From NCBI GenBank assembly GCA_902496505.1, contig CABVBB010000157.1, positions 1 through 5,925 on the forward strand: a DNA stretch of 5,925 bases. Reading direction: 5' to 3'. The stretch comes from an uncultured Peptococcaceae bacterium (GTDB lineage: Bacteria > Bacillota > Peptococcia > Peptococcales > Peptococcaceae). The position numbers and the translations under genes were made by a program. The notes under the pieces are model-generated. The model did not search any database, was not told the origin of the DNA, and worked only from the letters and a program-made list of their open reading frames with translations. Positions 1 to 5,925 of the stretch are shown one piece after another. Position 1 is the first letter of the stretch, and the number at the start of each line of letters is the position of its first letter.

Positions 1-179
1 GATAGCGCTGGATGAACCATTGATGCAGTTCATTAAAGATCTCTTCCTTGCTGTCGAAGTACTGATAAATGGTTCCTTTGCCGACGCCGGCTCTTTTGGC
101 GATCTCTTCGACTGTTGCTGTATGAAAACCTTTTTCGCCGAATACTTGAGCCGCCGCCTGCAGGATCAATTCCCGTTTA

Positions 180-190
<11 letters not shown>
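1..190 (-). CDS. TetR/AcrR-family transcriptional regulator (partial, N-terminal 63 residues)
   Basis: Only the DNA-binding half is inside the window; the ligand-binding domain lies beyond position 1. The protein starts MKPDKRELILQAAAQVFGEK and carries the classic TetR helix-turn-helix: helix 1 around residues 5-19, then TVEEIAKRAGVGKGTIYQYF at residues 26-45 and SKEEIF at 48-53. Family knowledge says such proteins are dimeric repressors released by small ligands. The ATG at 190-188 lies inside the end of the RND pump gene (11-bp overlap, different frame). Its Shine-Dalgarno, AGAGGAGGT, lies within the pump's last codons (the EEV of the C-terminus), so translation is probably coupled to the pump. 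As last gene of the operon it is the natural candidate to bind the palindrome at 4536-4549 and regulate its own transcription. Family assignment is secure; target and ligand are inferred. Confidence 0.95.
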
Positions 191-3310
<3,120 letters not shown>

Positions 3311-3314
<4 letters not shown>

Positions 3315-4447
3315 TCTTGGTCACCTCCATCACTGCCCTCAGCCGGAGCAAGATCCTCGGGGCTAGCGTCTGCCGCGTCCGCAGCAGACGCTCCACTTAC
3401 CACCACCACATCCTGGCCGTCTACCAAGTCGCTGTTGCCCTTGACGATGAGATTTTCACCCGCTGTCAAGCCCTCAGTGACGACGTAATAATTGCCATCG
3501 GTCAAACCGACCTGGACTTCTGTTTCTACTGCTTTGCCCTCACGTTCGATGAAGACATAGCGCTTATTGTCATTATTGATGATCGCCTGGGCGGGAATGA
3601 CTACGGCATCCGGTGCCCGGTCAACGACCAGCTGCACCTCGGCATACATACCATCCACATAATTCCCTGCACTGTTGTCGATGCTGATGGTGATGGGATA
3701 ATTCTTGGTAGTCATATCCATGACCTTGCTGATCTCTGTGATGGTGCCCTCTACCGGGTCAGCACCAGCTGCGCCGATCTTGACGGAGACTTTTTGACCC
3801 AGCTGGATCTTGCCCACATTGGACTCGGTGACCCCTGCTTTGACCTCCAGATCATCCACATTGGCGATGACGAACATCGGCTGAGAGGCGGAAGCATAGG
3901 AGCCTTCATCAGCATTGACCGTGACCACCGTCCCGCTTATCGGCGCTGTCACTGTAGCGTAATCCAGCGCCAGCTTGATCTGATTGAGACCATTGGCCGC
4001 ATTATCCATCTGCAGCTTCAGCTGATCGATCTGATTCTGCGAAACAGCCCCGGCATCAAAAAGCGCCAGATTTTTTTCATACATATCCTTGGCATTGTCA
4101 TAAGCCAGCTGCGCCTGTTCCATCTGCAGACTGGTGCTGTCCGTATTCAGGGAAGCCAAGACCTGGCCCTTGCTGACCTTGTCGCCGACCTTGACATTGA
4201 CCGCCATGATCTGCTCCATACCGCTGACCTTGGCAATAACATTGACCGTGGATTCCGCAGCGGTCTTGCCTGCTACGCTGATGGTCCGTTCAAAATCCTG
4301 CGTGCCGACCGCAGCCACCTCCACCGGTACGCCTACTACAGCTTCTGGCTCTTGGGGAGCATTGGCATCAGGCTTCTGACCACAGCCGCCCAACATGCTC
4401 ACCATCAAAGCTGCACATAATAATCCTGCCCATTTCCTTGACCTCAT
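3311..4447 (-). CDS. RND efflux periplasmic adaptor, lipoprotein (membrane fusion protein, HlyD/AcrA-like)
   Basis: A 378-aa membrane fusion protein that would bridge the RND pump to an outer membrane channel. Residues 1-22 form a lipoprotein signal with a basic start (MRSRK), hydrophobic core and lipobox LGGC, acylated Cys at 22. The lipoyl halves are at about 66-101 (VKVGDKVSKGQVLASL) and 163-200 (YATVTAPISGTVVTVNADEG), enclosing an alpha-hairpin at about 102-160 rich in Gln, Ala, Leu and Asn. A beta-barrel domain (about 200-275) and a membrane-proximal domain (275-350, with VVIPAQAI) follow. The C-terminus (352-378) is a low-complexity Ala/Asp/Glu tail. The hairpin is short, more like adaptors of the MdtA type or smaller. 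The ATG at 4447-4445 is supported by AAAGGAG 9 nt upstream. It is first in the operon, below the promoter and palindrome at 4536-4591, and its TGA overlaps the pump's GTG by 4 bp. Confidence 0.96.
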
Positions 4448-4485
4448 TTGATCTATCTCCTTTGTCTATCTGACCGCCCGTTCAA

Positions 4486-4526
4486 GCTATGCCTCAGCAC
4501 ATTGTCAAAATTGCGCCAAGCATCGC
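4486..4526 (-). other. Imperfect two-tier hairpin in the efflux operon leader
   Basis: On the transcript strand GCGATGC pairs with GCATAGC (7 bp, one mismatch). Inside it, GCGCA pairs with TGTGC (one G-U) around a 10-nt loop, with a small internal loop between. It lies in the leader between the predicted start of transcription and the adaptor's ribosome binding site. No run of T follows, so it is not an intrinsic terminator. It could stabilise the mRNA or be fortuitous. Confidence 0.3.
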
Positions 4527-4535
4527 TCTAAACCG

Positions 4536-4549
4536 ACTGACTGGTCAGT
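4536..4549. promoter_or_regulatory. Palindromic operator, likely TetR-family binding site
   Basis: ACTGACTGGTCAGT consists of two perfect 6-bp inverted arms (ACTGAC / GTCAGT) around a 2-bp centre; the flanking GACTGACTGGTCAGTT keeps the repeating GACT/GGTC character of many TetR-family operators. It lies about 13 bp downstream of the -10 element at 4563-4568, near +8 to +21, where a bound dimer would block initiation or promoter escape. The only regulator seen nearby is the TetR protein encoded at the end of the same operon, so autoregulation is the best reading. Binding itself is inferred. Confidence 0.7.
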
Positions 4550-4562
4550 TCTGAATAGCTTA

Positions 4563-4591
4563 ATATTACCTATCCCTACGCACAAAGTCAA
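4563..4591 (-). promoter_or_regulatory. Sigma-A type promoter of the efflux operon
   Basis: Read on the minus strand: -35 TTGACT (4591-4586), a 17-bp spacer, and -10 TAATAT (4568-4563), close to consensus with ideal spacing. Transcription should start near 4556, giving a leader of about 110 nt before the adaptor ATG. The operator-like palindrome begins directly after the predicted start. It is the only good promoter found upstream of the adaptor, and nothing similar separates the three operon genes. Confidence 0.75.
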
Positions 4592-4641
4592 TTCTTTCAT
4601 GAGGAAAAGCTCATAATTGTAATCATTTACCGACAATCCCT

Positions 4642-5109
4642 TCAGCAGACGGCTGTCTGCTTGGCTGCGACCTCTGTCAGCGTCTGCATCCAGCGCACTG
4701 TCGTATCCCGCTCCGGCAGCAATAAGGCCTCCGCCTGACCAGCAAAGTGCACAGCCGTCCGCCCCTCTCGGTTCTCCACCGCTTCCACCTGCTGATAGAC
4801 CAGATAGCCGATAGCCCCATCATGGCGGCTCTGTACTGTCCGGCAGACCACTGGCATCAGCCACAGCCGCTCATGCAGCACCAGCGGCACATTGCGCGAA
4901 CGGCCCAGCGCCTCTCGGACATTGCGCCGCAGGCGGCTCACATCCACCGCAAAGACGCCTGCCAGCGCCTTGAGCACCGTATCCACCCGTCTCGGATCAT
5001 AGACCCGCTGGCCATCCGTCAGCCAGATCAGTGTGCCATTATTGCCATACTCATCATATTGCGGCAGCAGTGCCTGCACCAGCTGCCAATTCTTGCGATC
5101 AAACTCCAT
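4642..5109 (-). CDS. ComK-like protein (putative competence/transcription factor family)
   Basis: A 155-aa soluble protein without signal peptide or membrane segment. Order and spacing of its features recall ComK, the competence regulator of Bacillus: ALLPQYDEYGN near the N-terminus (13-23), VYDPRRVDTVLKALAGVF (37-54), an Arg-rich stretch RLRRNVREALGRSRNVPLVL (59-78), then ERLWLMPVVCRTVQS (80-94) and GAIGYLVYQQV (98-108), matching the ComK region where a hydrophobic LFPT strand precedes a WI/HV strand. It ends near the point where ComK's LP motif lies (LLLPE, 129-133), so it lacks most of the C-terminal extension that in Bacillus contains the MecA recognition segment. The match is from memory, not a search; a hypothetical protein is the alternative. 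An upstream in-frame TTG at 5193 would add 28 residues but overlaps the promoter; GAAGGGTGA just upstream of the ATG at 5109 supports the short form. Separate transcription unit from both neighbours. Confidence 0.6.
   Translation of the reverse strand: MEFDRKNWQLVQALLPQYDEYGNNGTLIWLTDGQRVYDPRRVDTVLKALAGVFAVDVSRLRRNVREALGRSRNVPLVLHERLWLMPVVCRTVQSRHDGAIGYLVYQQVEAVENREGRTAVHFAGQAEALLLPERDTTVRWMQTLTEVAAKQTAVC
4644..4661 (-). repeat. Inverted repeat overlapping the end of the ComK-like gene
   Basis: AGCAGAC and GTCTGCT form a perfect 7-bp stem with a 4-nt loop, spanning the last codons and first base of the TGA stop. No T-run follows in either direction, so intrinsic termination is unlikely; it may be a 3' end stabilising hairpin or chance. 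No better terminator was found before the efflux promoter. Confidence 0.35.
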
Positions 5110-5164
5110 ACTATCACCCTTCTCACTTTCTGCTGTTCCTAGCACAACGAAATTCCTTACGCCC

Positions 5165-5193
5165 ATTATATCGAACATACGTTTCTTTTGCAA
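5165..5193 (-). promoter_or_regulatory. Sigma-A type promoter of the ComK-like gene
   Basis: Minus strand: -35 TTGCAA (5193-5188), 17-bp spacer, -10 TATAAT (5170-5165), a perfect -10 at ideal spacing. Predicted start of transcription is near 5158, leaving a leader of about 49 nt to the ATG at 5109. This overlaps the upstream in-frame TTG (5193) and ATG codons (5178, 5166), so those cannot be used from this promoter and the start is set at 5109. Confidence 0.75.
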
Positions 5194-5242
5194 TAGACTT
5201 ATCCTGCCTGCGCCGATCTATTTTGCCCACCTTTTATGTACA

Positions 5243-5265
5243 GGCAGAGCACCCGGGACTCTGCC
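5243..5265 (-). repeat. Inverted repeat downstream of the DUF2922 gene (possible weak terminator)
   Basis: GGCAGAG and CTCTGCC form a perfect 7-bp stem around a 9-nt loop that itself holds CCCGGG. It begins 17 nt after the DUF2922 stop, the usual place for a terminator, but no T-tract follows on either strand. It could be an atypical terminator or an mRNA 3' stabiliser, allowing partial read-through towards the ComK-like gene. Confidence 0.4.
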
Positions 5266-5282
5266 GCTATCGTCAAGCACTT

Positions 5283-5501
5283 TTAGAAAATGACGGTTTC
5301 TGTCTTCATGGTCATCACCGCGCCTGTCGGCGTCGCCAGATCAGCACCGTCGATGCTGAACACATTTTCCACGATGATGGCGTTCATCGCCTCCTTCACC
5401 GCCGCTGCCGTCAGATCCGTCTTGGGATCATTGACGGTCAGCGAAGCTGTGCTGTCATCCGTATTGCGGAATTTGAGGCTCAAAACCTTGCTTTCTGCCA
5501 T
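5283..5501 (-). CDS. DUF2922 family small protein
   Basis: A 72-aa protein (MAESKVLSLKFRN...) with the DUF2922 pattern: an N-terminal beta strand with LSLKFRN, then a short turn, VNDPKTDLTAAAVKEAMNAII at about 27-46, ENVFSIDG (48-55) and a C-terminal strand ending KTETVIF. The molecular function of this Firmicute family is unknown; no catalytic motif, signal peptide or membrane segment is seen. The ATG at 5501 is chosen because CAAAGGAGGTGA lies 5 nt upstream; an in-frame GTG at 5510 overlaps that Shine-Dalgarno. It follows the DUF1659 gene after 41 bp with no promoter between, so the two are probably one transcript, a pairing seen often in Firmicutes. Confidence 0.88.
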   Translation of the reverse strand: MAESKVLSLKFRNTDDSTASLTVNDPKTDLTAAAVKEAMNAIIVENVFSIDGADLATPTGAVMTMKTETVIF

Positions 5502-5517
5502 CCTTTTCACCTCCTTT

Positions 5518-5540
5518 GTCCTTAACGGGCCGCCAAGGAC
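5518..5540 (-). repeat. Short inverted repeat in the DUF1659-DUF2922 gap
   Basis: GTCCTT and AAGGAC arms (6 bp) flank an 11-nt GC-rich loop. It occupies most of the 41-bp gap, ending a few bases before the DUF2922 Shine-Dalgarno. No T-run follows, so it is not a terminator. It could tune relative expression of the two genes, but a 6-bp stem can also arise by chance. Confidence 0.3.
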
Positions 5541-5542
5541 CC

Positions 5543-5764
5543 TTACACCGTTTCCAAAAGCTCCGTCTCATCCACACGAGTGATGCGGTTTACCGGATGC
5601 TCCTGAAGCCCCGCTAATGCGTCCGCCACATTGTACACCGCAGCATCCTCCGCATCCGGCTTCACTTTGCCGTACGTCCGGCTTTTGGTCGATGTCTTGC
5701 CGTCAGCAGTCACATTGACCACCAACTTCAACTTGCTCTCCATAGGCTTTGCTGTCACGCTCAT
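5543..5764 (-). CDS. DUF1659 family small protein
   Basis: A 73-aa protein (MSVTAKPMESKLKLVVNVTA...) with the DUF1659 layout: an N-terminal strand KLKLVVNV (about 11-18), a Gly/Lys/Thr turn, KSRTYGKVKPDAEDAAVYNV (27-46), ADALAGLQ (47-54) and a C-terminal strand with ITRVDETELLETV. The family's role is unknown; no catalytic or targeting motif is visible. The ATG at 5764 is chosen because CAAAGGAGGTGA ends 5 nt upstream; the longer frame from TTG at 5788 would run through this Shine-Dalgarno and add eight residues atypical for the family. It is followed by the DUF2922 gene and preceded by a promoter and a 7-codon mini-ORF. Confidence 0.88.
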   Translation of the reverse strand: MSVTAKPMESKLKLVVNVTADGKTSTKSRTYGKVKPDAEDAAVYNVADALAGLQEHPVNRITRVDETELLETV

Positions 5765-5784
5765 CTGCGTCACCTCCTTTGCCT

Positions 5785-5808
5785 TCAATTCGCCGCCGGA
5801 AGCGCCAT
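5785..5808 (-). CDS. Seven-codon mini-ORF (MALPAAN), possible leader peptide
   Basis: ATG at 5808-5806, six more codons and TGA at 5787-5785, encoding MALPAAN. It is preceded by AGGGAGGTGA (5822-5813), a Shine-Dalgarno as strong as those of the real genes, with 7 nt between GGAGG and ATG. The stop is 20 nt before the DUF1659 start, so ribosomes leaving it would be next to that gene's site. Leader peptide, translational coupling device or relic of a small gene are all possible; translation is not shown. Confidence 0.4.
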   Translation of the reverse strand: MALPAAN

Positions 5809-5835
5809 TGGCTCACCTCCCTGCGCCGTGGACCC

Positions 5836-5864
5836 ATCATAGCACGCCCCCGCGATCCCAACAA
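5836..5864 (-). promoter_or_regulatory. Extended -10 promoter for the DUF1659-DUF2922 operon
   Basis: Minus strand: extended -10 TGCTATGAT (TG at 5844-5843, hexamer 5841-5836) with a weak -35 TTGTTG (5864-5859) at 17 bp. Transcription would start near 5829, just ahead of the mini-ORF's Shine-Dalgarno. The -35 overlaps the T-run of the probable terminator, a compact junction between units. Confidence 0.55.
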
Positions 5865-5889
5865 AAAAGGCAGACCCCGCTATGCCGCC
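5863..5889 (-). terminator. Probable intrinsic terminator of an off-window upstream gene
   Basis: Minus strand: GGCGG pairs with CTGCC (5 bp, one G-U) around an 11-nt loop, followed at once by TTTTTT (5868-5863). The stem is short, but position and T-run fit the end of a transcript entering from the right. The remaining 36 bases to the window edge show no recognisable gene. Confidence 0.4.
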
Positions 5890-5925
5890 CCTCCCCAAAC
5901 TCGAGCCGCAGTCCTCACGGCACCA

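Noticed and set aside
3317..4420. Plus-strand ORF (367 aa) opposite the adaptor gene
   Set aside because: It mirrors almost the entire adaptor gene, which is supported by lipobox, lipoyl motifs and operon context; low-complexity His/Asp/Ile content is typical of an antisense frame.
4486..4508. Second promoter with perfect -35 TTGACA (4508-4503, minus strand)
   Set aside because: No acceptable -10 at 16-18 bp; at 17 bp the hexamer is TTGAAC.
5186..5235. ComK-type binding boxes (AAAA-N5-TTTT) upstream of the ComK-like gene
   Set aside because: There are A-tracts near 5235-5232, 5224-5221 and 5189-5186, two of them one helical turn apart, but all point the same way and none forms the AAAA-N5-TTTT arrangement.
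5785..5925. Minus-strand frame open from the window edge to 5785, as the end of an upstream gene
   Set aside because: The region is GC-rich and short, so openness is weak evidence; it holds a hairpin plus T-run and an extended -10 promoter, and the translation resembles no protein. It cannot be fully excluded without upstream sequence.

Overview
All the convincing genes in this window lie on the minus strand, so it reads right to left. It looks like a chromosomal segment from a diderm Firmicute (Negativicutes, Selenomonas-like). The inference rests on three things: a Gram-negative-style RND efflux pump with a lipoprotein adaptor, small DUF1659 and DUF2922 proteins typical of Firmicutes, and strong AAAGGAGGTGA ribosome binding sites with sigma-A promoters. 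The taxonomic call is not proven by any marker gene here.

Right end (about 5925-5283): a probable terminator of an off-window gene is followed directly by an extended -10 promoter. Next come a 7-codon mini-ORF with its own strong Shine-Dalgarno sequence, a DUF1659 gene (73 aa) and a DUF2922 gene (72 aa). The two DUF genes form a small operon and share an identical 12-nt ribosome binding site. Their function is unknown. A 7-bp inverted repeat follows the DUF2922 stop.

Middle (5193-4642): a near-consensus promoter (TTGCAA-N17-TATAAT) drives a 155-aa protein. I read it as a short, divergent member of the ComK competence transcription factor family. The promoter lies inside the longest possible reading frame, so translation must begin at the internal ATG at 5109.

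Left two thirds (4591-1): an efflux operon in the order adaptor, pump, repressor. A TTGACT-N17-TAATAT promoter is followed at about +8 by a 14-bp palindrome (ACTGACTGGTCAGT) of TetR-operator type, then a leader of roughly 110 nt. The genes are a lipoprotein membrane fusion protein (378 aa), an RND transporter (1044 aa, GTG start, 4-bp GTGA overlap with the adaptor) and a TetR-family regulator, cut by the window edge and overlapping the pump gene by 11 bp. The simplest model is a TetR repressor that is the last gene of the operon it controls. It would bind the palindrome and leave when the pump's substrate is present. No TolC-like outer membrane channel gene is visible.
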